DNA of 64,000 nucleotides from Chloroflexota bacterium (GCA_016213105.1 JACRBN010000019.1:124001-188000), one strand, 5' to 3'; counted from the stretch's first letter, positions 37,433 through 48,028 are shown. A program made the numbers and translations. Notes: generated by a model not told the origin, from the letters alone.

Positions 37433-37503
37433 GCCTCGGTCGCGTCACAGACGTGACCTACTTGTAGTATATTCGGATAAATCGATCGGACGTGGAGATG
37501 GAT

Positions 37504-38448
37504 ATGACCCTGAATACCTTTCTCAAACTCGACCCCGCCTACCGCGACTACGTCTGGGGCGGGGAAAAATTGCGCCCTGGATTTAATCCCACCGCCGAAG
37601 CCTGGGTGGTCTGGGAAAATGACCCCATCCTGACAGGCCCGCTGAAGGGCCTGACCCTGGGGCAGGCTGCCGCGCAATATGGCGAATCCCTGCTGGGAGC
37701 GCGTCCCGTTTCCCGCACGGGGACACGTTTCCCGCTGCTGGTCAAATTGCTTGACTGCGCCCAGTGGCTGTCCCTGCAGGTGCATCCCGACGACAAGCTG
37801 GCCCTCGAATTGGAGGGTCCCAACCAATTCGGCAAGACCGAGGCCTGGCACATCCTGGACTCTGAACCTGACGCGAAGTTGATCGCGGGTCTCAAGCCGA
37901 ACACGTCTGCGGATACCGTCGCCGAAGCCATCCGCAACCAGACCGTGATCGAGCACGTGCAATATGCTGCTGTGGGGCAGGGCGACACGATCTTCATGCC
38001 CGCAGGGACACTGCACGCGCTGGGACCTGGACTGCTGGTGTACGAGGTGCAGCAAACCTCAGACTGGACCTACCGCGTCTACGACTGGGGCCGTCCGCAA
38101 ACGGAGACGCGCCGCCTGCACATCGAGAAGTCGATTCGCGCCACGCGGCCTGATTTCACAGCGCCCATCGTCCCCATGCCCGCCTGCGGCGATGGCGCGT
38201 GTCATATGCTGGCCCAGTGTGACTATTTCACGCTGGATATGTTATGCGCGGCCTCCCGCGCCATTGAGCTCGACACGCGCGGCGAATCCTTCCACGCCAT
38301 CACGCTTATCGAAGGCAGAGCCGCCCTCGTGGCTGGCGATGAACGCGTGGAGCTGGAGAAATTCCAAACCGCGGTGGTGCCCGCCAGCCTGGGCGCGTAT
38401 CGCTTCGAGCCGCAGATGTCCTGCCGCGCACTGAAATCAAGCGTGTAA
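37504..38448 (+). CDS. manA: mannose-6-phosphate isomerase, class I
   Basis: A 314-residue cupin-fold isomerase of the short bacterial type I group. Zinc ligands are visible in SLQVHPDD (Gln, His near 92-95), the Glu in GKTEAWHIL and the His in PAGTLHALGPG; the active-site region EVQQTSDWTYRVYDWGR is present. It interconverts mannose-6-phosphate and fructose-6-phosphate, feeding GDP-mannose or mannose use. Two ATGs (37498, 37504) are in frame; GGAG spaced six bases favours the second. Stands alone between a terminator and the hyp genes. Confidence 0.92.
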   Translation: MTLNTFLKLDPAYRDYVWGGEKLRPGFNPTAEAWVVWENDPILTGPLKGLTLGQAAAQYGESLLGARPVSRTGTRFPLLVKLLDCAQWLSLQVHPDDKLALELEGPNQFGKTEAWHILDSEPDAKLIAGLKPNTSADTVAEAIRNQTVIEHVQYAAVGQGDTIFMPAGTLHALGPGLLVYEVQQTSDWTYRVYDWGRPQTETRRLHIEKSIRATRPDFTAPIVPMPACGDGACHMLAQCDYFTLDMLCAASRAIELDTRGESFHAITLIEGRAALVAGDERVELEKFQTAVVPASLGAYRFEPQMSCRALKSSV

Positions 38449-38487
38449 CCAGCACGCTTGAGGGCGGGTGCTTTATTTCTGCAATAT

Positions 38488-38503
38488 TGTGATATTTATC
38501 ACA
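38488..38503. promoter_or_regulatory. CRP/FNR-family type palindrome upstream of hypA
   Basis: Perfect TGTGA-N6-TCACA (TGTGATATTTATCACA) in an AT-rich spacer, 38 bases before the hypA start. The pattern matches the half-sites bound by CRP and several CRP/FNR relatives. The regulator is not in the window. Confidence 0.6.
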
Positions 38504-38540
38504 TATAAAATTCGGACAAAAAGAGTAAAATAACTTCATC

Positions 38541-38882
38541 ATGCATGAGCTTTCCGTCACCCAATCCCTTCTGAAGATCGCCCTGGACCACGCCGAAAAA
38601 GCCAATGCCCAGCGTATCACCGACCTGCACATTGTGATGGGCGAGCTTTCCAGCATGGTGGATGATTCGATCCAGTTCTACTGGGAACTGATCGCCAGGG
38701 ACACCATCGCGGAAAAGGCGGCGCTTCACTTCCGCCGCGTGCCTGCCGAGCTGCAGTGCATGACCTGTTTTCACAAATATCATCCCACCGACCAGGAACT
38801 GGTTTGTCCGCAGTGCGGCGGGGTGGGCGCGAAGATCATCGCGGGCGAAGAGTTCGCGCTTGAGTCCATAGATGTAGAATGA
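38541..38882 (+). CDS. hypA: hydrogenase nickel-insertion protein HypA
   Basis: A 113-residue protein beginning MHELSV, where His2 binds nickel, and carrying a zinc site of two Cys pairs (CMTC near 73 and CPQC near 92). It delivers nickel to NiFe hydrogenase together with HypB. First gene of hypABFCDE; a CRP/FNR-type site lies upstream. A ~90-bp palindromic repeat separates it from hypB. Confidence 0.95.
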   Translation: MHELSVTQSLLKIALDHAEKANAQRITDLHIVMGELSSMVDDSIQFYWELIARDTIAEKAALHFRRVPAELQCMTCFHKYHPTDQELVCPQCGGVGAKIIAGEEFALESIDVE

Positions 38883-38886
38883 ACAT

Positions 38887-38968
38887 GTCGTTGCGAGGAG
38901 CGTTCTGTGCGACGAAGCAATCTCATGTTACACGGGGATTGCTTCGGGCTTTGCCCTCGCAATGACAT
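38887..38968. repeat. dispersed ~90-bp palindromic element (GAAGCAATC family), copy 2
   Basis: Complementary ends GTCGTTGCGAGG / CCTCGCAATGAC and inner GAAGCAATC / GATTGCTTC. Fills the hypA-hypB spacer. Confidence 0.88.
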
Positions 38969-38979
38969 TAAGGAGTTTT

Positions 38980-39639
38980 ATGCCTACCAATATCCCCATC
39001 GTTGAAAACATCCTGAACGCCAATGACCGCCTGGCTGAGGAGAACCGCGCCCGCATCGATGCGGCAGGGGTCTTCTCCATCAACATCCTGGCCTCGCCGG
39101 GCGCGGGCAAGACTTCGCTGATCGAGCAGACCCTGCCCCTGCTGAAAGGCAAATTGCGCGTGGCCGCCATCGACGGCGATATCGCCACGTCGATCGACGC
39201 CGACCGCGCCGCTGCGGCGGGAGCGGGCGCCGCCATTCAGATCAACACGGGCGGCGACTGCCACCTGGATGCCGTCATGCTGCGCGGCGCGCTCGAACAA
39301 CTCGACCTGACCCAGTTCGACCTGCTGATCGTCGAGAACGTCGGCAACCTGGTCTGCCCCGCCAACTTCAAGCTGGGCACGCACAAGACTGTGCTGGTGG
39401 CTTCGGTCCCCGAAGGCGACGACAAGCCCTACAAGTACCCTGGCACCTACCGCGGCGTGGACGCGCTGGTCATCAACAAGATCGACCTGCTGCCCTACGT
39501 CAACTTCCGCATGGACTACTTTCAGCAGGGCGTGCAGGTGCTCAACCCGGGCGTCACCACCTTCCCGCTCTCCTGTCGCACAGGCGAAGGCCTGGACGCG
39601 TGGGTGGAGTGGCTGATCGCAAATTCACGAAAGGCATGA
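38980..39639 (+). CDS. hypB: hydrogenase nickel GTPase HypB
   Basis: A 219-residue GTPase with P-loop SPGAGKTSL (about 30-38), the metal-site Cys-His in GGDCHLDAVML, and NKIDLLPY as the guanine-specific motif. It lacks the His-rich stretch and the N-terminal CxxCGC nickel motif of some HypB proteins. It hydrolyses GTP to drive nickel transfer with HypA. AGGAG precedes the ATG at 38980. Confidence 0.95.
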   Translation: MPTNIPIVENILNANDRLAEENRARIDAAGVFSINILASPGAGKTSLIEQTLPLLKGKLRVAAIDGDIATSIDADRAAAAGAGAAIQINTGGDCHLDAVMLRGALEQLDLTQFDLLIVENVGNLVCPANFKLGTHKTVLVASVPEGDDKPYKYPGTYRGVDALVINKIDLLPYVNFRMDYFQQGVQVLNPGVTTFPLSCRTGEGLDAWVEWLIANSRKA

Positions 39640-39666
39640 TTGGTAATTACCAATTCCCAGTTCCCA

Positions 39667-41982
39667 ATGCAGGCCGCGCGCATCCATATCTCGGGCATCG
39701 TGCAAGGGGTCGGTTTCCGACCCTTTGTCTATAACCTTGCCACGCGCCTGGGGGTGAAAGGCTGGGTCAACAACACATCGGCTGGCGTGGATATTCACGC
39801 GGAAGGGGATGAGGCGGCCCTGCAAGCCTTCATCGAAAAGCTGTCGAGCGAGAAACCTGCGCTGGCGGTGATCGACCAGTTCACGGTGCGGGAAATTGCG
39901 CCAGAGCAATTTACAACCTTTGACATTCAACATTCGACTGCCATCGCAGGCGCGTTCCAGCCGATCTCGCCCGATGTGACCATCTGCCCCGACTGTCTGC
40001 GCGAACTCTTCGACCCGTCCGACCGCCGCTATCGTTATCCGTTCATCAACTGCACCAACTGCGGGCCGCGCTTCACCATCATCAAGGATATCCCCTATGA
40101 CCGTCCCAAGACGACCATGGCGGGCTTTCCGCTGTGTGCGGATTGCGAAAAAGAATACAAGGACCCGACCAATAGAAGGTTTCATGCCCAGCCTGTCGCA
40201 TGTTCTGTTTGTGGTCCACATATTTGGCTGGAATCACACAACACGCAACACGCAACAAACGAAGACGCCATGATCGAAACCCAACGCCTGCTTGCCGAAG
40301 GAAAGATCGTTGCCATTAAGGGGCTGGGTGGATTCCACCTGGCCTGCGATGCGACCAACGCGAGCGCCGTGTCTGAGCTGCGCGCCCGCAAGCTGCGCGT
40401 GGACAAGCCCTTCGCGCTGATGATGCCCGACCTGGAGACGGTCGAACGGCATTGTTTCATCAGCGATGATGAACGCGAATTGCTGCAATCCACCGCACGG
40501 CCGATTGTGCTGCTCAAGCGCAAACCCGAATCGAACATCGTCGAAGAAGTCTCGCCCAAACAGCAATGGCTGGGGGTCATGCTACCTTACACGCCGCTGC
40601 ATTATTTACTCTTTGTAGATTCAAATGTTGAACGTTTAACGTTTAACGTTTCCCCTTTGGTTTTGACGAGTGGAAATCTCAGCGAAGAACCCATCGCCAC
40701 CGACAACGATGACGCGCGAAAGCGCTTATCCAAACTTGCCGACGCTTTCCTCATGCACAATCGAGATATTCACATTCGGTGTGACGACTCGGTCGTGCGT
40801 GTCTTTGAAGACAATCGTAAATCGACAATCGAAAATCGTAAATCAATCTATCCCATCCGCCGTTCGCGCGGGTATTCTCCCTTTCCAGTGAAATTGCCCT
40901 TCGATGTTCCGCAACTTCTCGCGGCTGGCTCGGAATTGAAGAACACTTTCTGCATCACCAACGGCAATTACGCCTTCCTGAGTCACCACATCGGCGACAT
41001 GGAAAATTATGAGACGCTGCAATCCTTCGAGCAGGGCGTGGAGCATTTTGAAAAACTCTTCCGCGTAAAGCCCGTCGCGATTGCGCACGACATGCACCCG
41101 AATTACCTGGCCACGCGTTACGCGCTCGAACGCGCCGAGCGCGAAGGCCTGCCGCTGATTGCGGTGCAGCATCATCATGCCCACGTCGCGGCCTGCATGG
41201 CCGAGCATGGACTGAATGAACCCGTCATCGGCGTATCGTTCGATGGCACGGGCTACGGCGAGGATGGCGCCATCTGGGGTGGGGAGATTCTGGTGGCGGA
41301 TTATGCATCCTATCAACGTGCAGCCCACCTGGAATATTTCCCGCTCCCAGGCGGGGACGCGGCTATCAAGCGGCCCGCCCGCACGGCCCTGGCCCTGCTC
41401 TGGAGTCTCGGCCTGGACTGGGACGAACGCCTCGCGCCTGTGACGGAATTCTGCGCGGAAGACCAGGTCACGTTGCGGGTGCAGTTGGAGAAGAAGATCA
41501 ACACGCCGCAGACCTCCAGCGTGGGCCGTCTGTTCGATGCGGCGGCGGCGCTGGCAGGGGTGCGGCAGCGAGTCAACTATGAGGGGCAGGCCGCCATCGA
41601 GTTCGAGGCTTTGGCGGATGAGGCCGAGGCGGGGGGGTATCCGTTCGAGCTGAGTCAGGCTCGGGTCCAGACGCGAAGCGCGGTGGAAGCCCTCGTCGCG
41701 GATGTGCTGGCGGGCGTCCCGCTTCCCAAAATCTCCGCCCGTTTCCACAATGGCATCGCAAACGTCTTGCGTGTAGTCGCTCTGGAAATTAAGGGGCAGA
41801 CTGGGATCCAAAAAGTGGTTCTGTCGGGCGGAGTCTGGCAGAATATCACACTATTACGACGAACTTTATCACTGTTGGGAAGTGACGGTTTCAAAGTATA
41901 CATACATCGAGAGGTTCCGACGAACGACGGTGGGCTTTCGTTGGGGCAGGCCGCCATCGCGGCATCCAGATTGAGAGGTTGA
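39667..41982 (+). CDS. hypF: carbamoyltransferase HypF
   Basis: A 771-residue enzyme that makes the thiocarbamate on HypE for the hydrogenase cyanide ligands. Domains: acylphosphatase (VQGVGFRPFVY, about 12-22), zinc-finger-like pairs (CPDC, CTNC, CADC, CSVC, about 108-182), YrdC-like domain (about 195-370) and the Kae1-like domain with QHHHAH and FDGTGYGEDG. Start: ATG at 39667 has no ribosome site, and a repeat-like spacer precedes it; a TTG at 39640 is also possible. Three AT-rich simple-sequence stretches inside (40235-40260, 40624-40652, 40810-40848) encode text unusual for the family; see findings. Confidence 0.93.
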   Translation: MQAARIHISGIVQGVGFRPFVYNLATRLGVKGWVNNTSAGVDIHAEGDEAALQAFIEKLSSEKPALAVIDQFTVREIAPEQFTTFDIQHSTAIAGAFQPISPDVTICPDCLRELFDPSDRRYRYPFINCTNCGPRFTIIKDIPYDRPKTTMAGFPLCADCEKEYKDPTNRRFHAQPVACSVCGPHIWLESHNTQHATNEDAMIETQRLLAEGKIVAIKGLGGFHLACDATNASAVSELRARKLRVDKPFALMMPDLETVERHCFISDDERELLQSTARPIVLLKRKPESNIVEEVSPKQQWLGVMLPYTPLHYLLFVDSNVERLTFNVSPLVLTSGNLSEEPIATDNDDARKRLSKLADAFLMHNRDIHIRCDDSVVRVFEDNRKSTIENRKSIYPIRRSRGYSPFPVKLPFDVPQLLAAGSELKNTFCITNGNYAFLSHHIGDMENYETLQSFEQGVEHFEKLFRVKPVAIAHDMHPNYLATRYALERAEREGLPLIAVQHHHAHVAACMAEHGLNEPVIGVSFDGTGYGEDGAIWGGEILVADYASYQRAAHLEYFPLPGGDAAIKRPARTALALLWSLGLDWDERLAPVTEFCAEDQVTLRVQLEKKINTPQTSSVGRLFDAAAALAGVRQRVNYEGQAAIEFEALADEAEAGGYPFELSQARVQTRSAVEALVADVLAGVPLPKISARFHNGIANVLRVVALEIKGQTGIQKVVLSGGVWQNITLLRRTLSLLGSDGFKVYIHREVPTNDGGLSLGQAAIAASRLRG

Positions 41983-41983
41983 T

Positions 41984-42241
41984 ATGTGTTTAGGCGTACC
42001 TGGAAAGATCGTTGAGATGTACGAAAAGGGCGGGCTGCACATGGCCAAAGTGGACTTTGGCGGAGTCTTCCGCGAGGCCTGCCTGGATTATGTGCCCGAA
42101 GCGCAGGTGGGGGAGTATTGCATCATCCACGTGGGTTTTGCGATCAGCTTGTTGAGCGAGTCGGAAGCGCTGGAAACGCTCGACCTACTGCGGCAGATTG
42201 GCAGCTTCGAAGAAGAATTGGGGCCTGAGCCGACCCCATGA
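41984..42241 (+). CDS. hypC: hydrogenase maturation protein HypC
   Basis: An 85-residue OB-fold chaperone starting MCLGVPGKI, with the essential Cys2. It carries the Fe(CN)2CO group with HypD and hands it to the hydrogenase large subunit. It begins one base after the hypF stop and overlaps hypD by four bases. Confidence 0.96.
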   Translation: MCLGVPGKIVEMYEKGGLHMAKVDFGGVFREACLDYVPEAQVGEYCIIHVGFAISLLSESEALETLDLLRQIGSFEEELGPEPTP

Positions 42242-43329
42242 AGTATGTCACCGAATATCGCGATGCGGCGCTGGTGAAGGGCGTGATCGAGGAGATCCGC
42301 CGCACCGTGACGCATCCGTGGACGATGATGGAAATCTGCGGCGGACAGACGCATGCCATCGTGCGGCATGGCATCGACCAGTTGCTGCCGCCCGAGATCG
42401 AGTTGGTGCATGGACCAGGCTGCCCCGTGTGCGTGACGCCGCTGGAACTGATCAACAAGGCGCTGGCGATTGCCTCGCGTCCCGAGGTGATCTTCTGCTC
42501 GTACGGCGACATGCTGCGCGTGCCTGGTTCGCAGCGCGACCTGTTCTCGGTCAAGGCGCAGGGTGGGGATGTGCGCGTGGTCTATTCGCCGCTGGATGCG
42601 GTGGCGTTGGCGCAGAAGCATCCCGACAAGCAGGTGGTCTTCTTTGCGATTGGATTCGAGACGACCGCGCCGCCCAACGTGATGAGTGTCTTGCAGGCGC
42701 AGCGCCTTGGTTTAAAGAATTTTTCGATTTTGGTTTCGCACGTGCGCGTGCCGCCTGCGATTAACGCTATTCTTAGCTCGCCGCATAACCGCGTGCAGGG
42801 ATTCCTGCTGGCGGGTCACGTCAACGCCGTGATGGGGTATCACGAATATCCAGCGCTGGTGGAGAAGTTCCAGATCCCGATGGTGATCACGGGTTTCGAG
42901 CCTCTCGACATCGTGCAGGGCATCCTGACCACGGTGCAATTGCTCGAAGCGGGCAAGGTCGAGGTGGCCAATGCCTATCAGCGCGCGGTGACCTTCGACG
43001 GGCTGAAGCCCGCCCAGGCCGCGATCCACAAGGTCTTCATGGAATGTGACCGCAAGTGGCGTGGCATCGGCATGATTCCGATGAGCGGCTGGTGCCTGCG
43101 GCCCGAGTTTGATGCGTTCAACGCCGAGAAACGCTTTGACGTGGGCGACATCCACGCGGAAGAGTCGCCGCTGTGCATCGCGGGACAAATATTGCAAGGG
43201 CTGAAGAAGCCGCACGATTGTCCCGCCTTTGGCAAACAATGCACGCCCGAAAATCCGCTGGGCGCGACGATGGTCTCGTCCGAGGGCGCGTGCGCGGCGT
43301 ATTATAAATATAAGAGAGTAGAGGAATAG
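42238..43329 (+). CDS. hypD: hydrogenase maturation protein HypD
   Basis: A 363-residue protein with the family Cys motifs CGGQTHAI (near 36), [10 protein letters not shown] (near 62) and the iron-sulphur cysteines in the C-terminal part (including CAAYYKY). It assembles the iron-cyanide/carbonyl group with HypC and HypE. The ATG overlaps the hypC stop. The last codons and stop lie in one arm of an AGAGAGTAGAG inverted repeat. Confidence 0.95.
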   Translation: MKYVTEYRDAALVKGVIEEIRRTVTHPWTMMEICGGQTHAIVRHGIDQLLPPEIELVHGPGCPVCVTPLELINKALAIASRPEVIFCSYGDMLRVPGSQRDLFSVKAQGGDVRVVYSPLDAVALAQKHPDKQVVFFAIGFETTAPPNVMSVLQAQRLGLKNFSILVSHVRVPPAINAILSSPHNRVQGFLLAGHVNAVMGYHEYPALVEKFQIPMVITGFEPLDIVQGILTTVQLLEAGKVEVANAYQRAVTFDGLKPAQAAIHKVFMECDRKWRGIGMIPMSGWCLRPEFDAFNAEKRFDVGDIHAEESPLCIAGQILQGLKKPHDCPAFGKQCTPENPLGATMVSSEGACAAYYKYKRVEE

Positions 43330-43363
43330 AGAGTGGTAACTGCTCTCTACTCTCTATTCTCTG
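43306..43363. repeat. AGAGAGTAGAG inverted repeat between hypD and hypE
   Basis: Arm AGAGAGTAGAGG-AATAGAGAG overlaps the end of hypD, and CTCTCTACTCTCTATTCTCTG faces it across a few bases. Long hairpin possible in the mRNA. Confidence 0.7.
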
Positions 43364-43375
43364 CATTGAGGTCTC

Positions 43376-44443
<1,068 letters not shown>

Positions 44444-44460
44444 TCTCATCCACTTGAATC

Positions 44461-44495
44461 AAAAGCGCTCACGAGTGTTTCGTGGGCGCTTTTTT
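44461..44495. terminator. bidirectional intrinsic terminator between hypE and kdpE
   Basis: A 13-base stem AAAAGCGCTCACG with its complement (one wobble), 7-base loop, T run on the plus strand and A run ahead for the minus strand. Confidence 0.85.
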
Positions 44496-44504
44496 ATTGG
44501 GATG

Positions 44505-45191
44505 TCATCCCTTGAGCCGATAGCCGACTCCAGGCTCGGTGTGGATGTAGGTGGGCCTGGCAGGGTCGGGTTCGATCTTGCGGCGCAGGTTGCTGATGTT
44601 GACGCGCAGGATGTGCATCTCGCTTTCGTAGGCCGTACCCCAGACCTGCCTGAGCAGGTGATGATGGGTGATGACCTTGCCCGCGTTTTGCATCAACAGC
44701 CGCAGGATCTCGTATTCTGTGGGGGTCAGCGTGATCTGGTCTCCGTCCACGCTCACGATGCGGCGGGAGATGTCCATGTGCAGGCCGCCGACTTGCAGGA
44801 TGGGTTCGTCGGGCTTGCTGGTCAGCCGCCTCAATGCGACGCGCATGCGCGCCATCAGTTCGCCTGTGCCGAAGGGTTTGGTCAGGTAATCGTCCGCGCC
44901 GGCGTCGAGGGCGGCGATTTTGTCCTGTTCAGCTTCGCGCACGGAAAGGATGATGATGGGAATCTGCGACCATTCGCGCAACTGGCGCGTGACCTCGATA
45001 CCGTCGATGTCGGGCAGGCCCAGGTCGAGGATGATGATGTCGGGGCGATCCGCGATGACGGCGTTGAGCGCCTCCTGTCCGCTGGCGGCTTCGTAGATGG
45101 TGAATCCCTGCGCGCTGAGGGCGGCGCGTAAATAGCGTCGGATGGGGGGTTCGTCGTCCACGACAAGGATGCGCTGGTTGGAGTCGGCCAT
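44505..45191 (-). CDS. kdpE: response regulator, KdpE-like (OmpR family) 1
   Basis: A 228-residue regulator: receiver domain with acidic pair DDE near 12-14, phosphorylated Asp in ILDLGLPD (near 54) and Lys in LTKPFG, and an OmpR winged helix (about 130-228; LTPTEYEILRLLMQNAGKVITHHHLL). Length and text match KdpE. Its partner kinase KdpD is immediately upstream on the same strand, with a palindromic repeat in between. A close paralogue is at 50929. Start chosen at the ATG 45191; the longer frame is repeat sequence. Confidence 0.9.
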   Translation of the reverse strand: MADSNQRILVVDDEPPIRRYLRAALSAQGFTIYEAASGQEALNAVIADRPDIIILDLGLPDIDGIEVTRQLREWSQIPIIILSVREAEQDKIAALDAGADDYLTKPFGTGELMARMRVALRRLTSKPDEPILQVGGLHMDISRRIVSVDGDQITLTPTEYEILRLLMQNAGKVITHHHLLRQVWGTAYESEMHILRVNISNLRRKIEPDPARPTYIHTEPGVGYRLKG

Positions 45192-45202
45192 TGTTTCCTG
45201 TT

Positions 45203-45290
45203 TCGTTGCGAGGAGCGCCCTTCCTTTTGCCCGAAGCAATCTCATAAGGAGATTGCTTCGTCGGGAAGAGCACCCTCCTCGCAATGACAT
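45203..45290. repeat. dispersed ~90-bp palindromic element (GAAGCAATC family), copy 3
   Basis: Ends TTGCGAGGAGCG / CCTCCTCGCAA and inner GAAGCAATCTC / GAGATTGCTTC. Lies exactly between the kdpD stop and the kdpE start. Confidence 0.88.
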
Positions 45291-47938
45291 CAACTTAAAG
45301 GCAATTCAATCGTGATCACCGTCCCGCCGTTTTCGCGGGCGCGTGCATGAATCGTACCACGATGCGCCTCGACGATGCCTTTGCTGATCGAAAGTCCCAG
45401 CCCCGTGCCGCTGACACTCTCGGGGCGCTGGACGCGGTAGAACTTGTCGAAGACGCGGGACAGGTCGTCGGGCGGGATGCCCACCCCTCGGTCCGCGACG
45501 TGGATGTGGACGGTTTCCTCCCGCAGTTCGGCGGAGACCTCAATGGCCGAGTCGGCGGGGGAATATTTGACGGCATTGTCCAGCACGTTGACAAGCACCT
45601 GGGTCATCAGGGTAAAGTCCATCGGCGCGAGCGGGAAGTCGGCGGGGATATTCACCTGGATATTTCGATTCGCCAGGCGCGGCCCCAGTTGTTCGAGCGC
45701 GGTGCCGACGAGATCCTGAATATCCTCCAACTCAAGGTGGAGTTTGATGGCGCCGCTTTCGATGCGCGTCATGTTGAGCAGGTTGCCGACCAAACGGTTA
45801 AGGCGCTCCGATTCGTTGTGGGCGTTTTCGATCAGGGCGCGGCGGGATGTATCATCGAGCGTGTCATTGTTGTCGTCGAGGGCGCTGAGCGCGCCCGTGA
45901 TCGCAACCAGCGGCGTGCGCAGATCGTGCGAGATCGAGTTGAGCAGGGCCGTTTGCAGCTTTTCGGTGGCCTGTAACAGTTCGGCCTGCTGCGCCTGTTC
46001 GGCCAGACTGGCGCGTTCGATGGCAAGCGCCGCCTGGTTCGAGAACGCGGCCAGGGTTTGACGCTGCTCGGGGGTGAGGAAACTGCCCAGTTCCTTTGGG
46101 CGAATTCCCAGCACCCCCACCAATCCATTGGCGGTCTTGAGCGGCTGGCAGCGCAGGGAGGCGGCTGGCAATGTATCCGTGCCGCGGCCTGCGGGCTGGT
46201 CGTGCTCGAAAGCCCAGGCGGCCACGGCCAGTTCGTTCTCGCCGGGCTGGTAGCCGGGCGAACTGGCGAATGGGCGGATATGACCGTTTTCGGGCAGGAA
46301 AATGGCAACCTCGCGGCCAAAGGCATGACCGATGTTCGCGATGATGATCTGCGAAACATCCGCGAGGTCGGTTGCGGAGGTCAGGTCGCGGCCGAGGTTG
46401 TAGAGGGCGGAGGTTTGCGCCTCGCGTCGGATCGCGGCTTCGGCCTGTTCGCGGCCCTGGGCGGTCAGCGAACTGATCACCAGGCTGACGACCAAAAGCA
46501 TCGAAAAAGTGATGAGGTATTGTGTGTCGCTGACTGCAAGGGTGAGATAAGGGGGAACCAGGAAAAAGTCGAAGGCCAGCACGCCCGCGATTGCGGCCAG
46601 CAGCGACGGGCCGCGGCCAAGGTAGATGGCCGAGATGACCACCGAAGCCAGATAAAGCATGACCAGGTTGGCGGGCTCAAGGTTGCCGCGGACAACAATC
46701 CCCAGCAGCGTGGAAAGGGCAACCAGGCCGATGCTGGAGAGATAGCGTCCAATCGGGCGATGCGGCTGCCAGTCGGATGGGATGATGGGTTTGCCGAGGC
46801 CTGTTTGCGCGCTGATGACGTATACATCGATGTCGCCGCTGGCGTAGATGAGCTGGTCGACGACGGAGCCCTTGATGATCTCCTGCCAGCGCGGTTTGAG
46901 CGGTTTTCCGATGACGACCTTCGTGATGTTGTTTCTTCGGGCGTAATCGAGCACCACCTCATGGATGGAGCGTCCCGCCAGGGTCAGGGATTTCGCTCCC
47001 AGTTCCTCGGCCAATTGCAGGGTGCGGCCGATGCGTTCGCGATTGGCGGGATTATTCTCGGGTTTTGAGGCGATCTCCACGTAGACGGCGACCCACTCCG
47101 CGTTGAGTTCGTCGGCCAGCCTGCGCGTGGTGCGCACCAGTTTTTCGGCCAGCGGATTGGGGCTGATGCACACCAGCAGGCGTTCCCCCGCCGCCCAGGG
47201 ACCGGAGATCGCGCGCGTCTGCATGTACGAGCGCATCTGATCGTCCACGCGTTCAGCGGCGCGCCGCAGGGACATCTCGCGCAGGGCGGTCAGATTGCCC
47301 TTGCGGAAGAATTTTTGCAGGGCGCGGCTGGCCTGTTCGGGGATGTAGACCTTGCCCTCCTGCAAACGCACCAGTAATTCGTCGGGGGGCAGGTCGATGA
47401 CTTCGATCTCGGAGGCTTCGTCGATCACGCGGTCGGGGATGGTTTCCCGCACGATGACGCCCGTGACTTGCGCGACGATATCGTTCAGGCTTTCGAGATG
47501 CTGGATGTTGAGCGTGGTGTACACATCGATGCCCGCGTCGAGGATTTCCTCCACATCCTGAAAGCGTTTGGGATGGCGCGAACCGGGCGCGTTGGTGTGG
47601 GCGAACTCGTCGACCAGCACCAGTTGCGGGCGGCGGCGGATAACCGCGTCCACGTCGAGTTCGGTCAGGGTCACGTTGTGATATTCGGCCTGTTTGCGCG
47701 GCAGGACCTCATGCCCCGCCAAAAGTTCCTCGGTTTCCGCGCGCTTGTGCGTTTCGATGTAGCCGACCACCACGTCCCAGCCCTGCTCCTTGCGTTGATG
47801 GGCAGCTTCGAGCATGGCGTAGGTTTTACCCACGCCAGCCACATAGCCGAGGAAGATCTTCAGTTTCCCGCGCTGCGTCTCTTCAGATTCGACATGTTTG
47901 AGCAGTTCGTCAGGATCAGGACGCAATTCCATTTTCAT
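45290..47938 (-). CDS. kdpD: potassium sensor histidine kinase KdpD
   Basis: An 882-residue full-length KdpD. Domains in order: KdpD domain with Walker A GYVAGVGKTY (near 29-38) and DEFAHTNAPGS (near 109); universal-stress-like domain (about 250-370); four DUF4118 transmembrane helices (about 395-490); GAF-like domain (about 510-650); HisKA with the His in SISHDLRTPL (near 670); and HATPase with NAVKYSP and GTGLGLSISKGIV. It phosphorylates KdpE under potassium limitation or salt stress. The ATG at 47938 and a second at 47932 are both possible. Encoded ahead of kdpE on the minus strand. Confidence 0.94.
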   Translation of the reverse strand: MKMELRPDPDELLKHVESEETQRGKLKIFLGYVAGVGKTYAMLEAAHQRKEQGWDVVVGYIETHKRAETEELLAGHEVLPRKQAEYHNVTLTELDVDAVIRRRPQLVLVDEFAHTNAPGSRHPKRFQDVEEILDAGIDVYTTLNIQHLESLNDIVAQVTGVIVRETIPDRVIDEASEIEVIDLPPDELLVRLQEGKVYIPEQASRALQKFFRKGNLTALREMSLRRAAERVDDQMRSYMQTRAISGPWAAGERLLVCISPNPLAEKLVRTTRRLADELNAEWVAVYVEIASKPENNPANRERIGRTLQLAEELGAKSLTLAGRSIHEVVLDYARRNNITKVVIGKPLKPRWQEIIKGSVVDQLIYASGDIDVYVISAQTGLGKPIIPSDWQPHRPIGRYLSSIGLVALSTLLGIVVRGNLEPANLVMLYLASVVISAIYLGRGPSLLAAIAGVLAFDFFLVPPYLTLAVSDTQYLITFSMLLVVSLVISSLTAQGREQAEAAIRREAQTSALYNLGRDLTSATDLADVSQIIIANIGHAFGREVAIFLPENGHIRPFASSPGYQPGENELAVAAWAFEHDQPAGRGTDTLPAASLRCQPLKTANGLVGVLGIRPKELGSFLTPEQRQTLAAFSNQAALAIERASLAEQAQQAELLQATEKLQTALLNSISHDLRTPLVAITGALSALDDNNDTLDDTSRRALIENAHNESERLNRLVGNLLNMTRIESGAIKLHLELEDIQDLVGTALEQLGPRLANRNIQVNIPADFPLAPMDFTLMTQVLVNVLDNAVKYSPADSAIEVSAELREETVHIHVADRGVGIPPDDLSRVFDKFYRVQRPESVSGTGLGLSISKGIVEAHRGTIHARARENGGTVITIELPLS

Positions 47939-47991
47939 TACCTATTGTATTCCAATATGTTCGCGAATCATCAGTGACCTATAAAGAAGGA

Positions 47992-48020
47992 GGGCTGCGC
48001 GAAGGTGTATCGCACAGCCC
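47992..48020 (-). terminator. terminator-like hairpin after the KimA-like permease gene
   Basis: An 11-base stem with one wobble (GGGCTGCGCGA / TCGCACAGCCC) and 7-base loop, just beyond the permease stop on the minus strand; a weak T-rich tail follows in that direction. Confidence 0.65.
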
Positions 48021-48028
48021 ATTCTTGA

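Noticed and set aside
37444-37457. GTCAC-N4-GTGAC inverted repeat upstream of manA as an operator
   Set aside because: Short, seen once, and without a known matching regulator; chance is likely.
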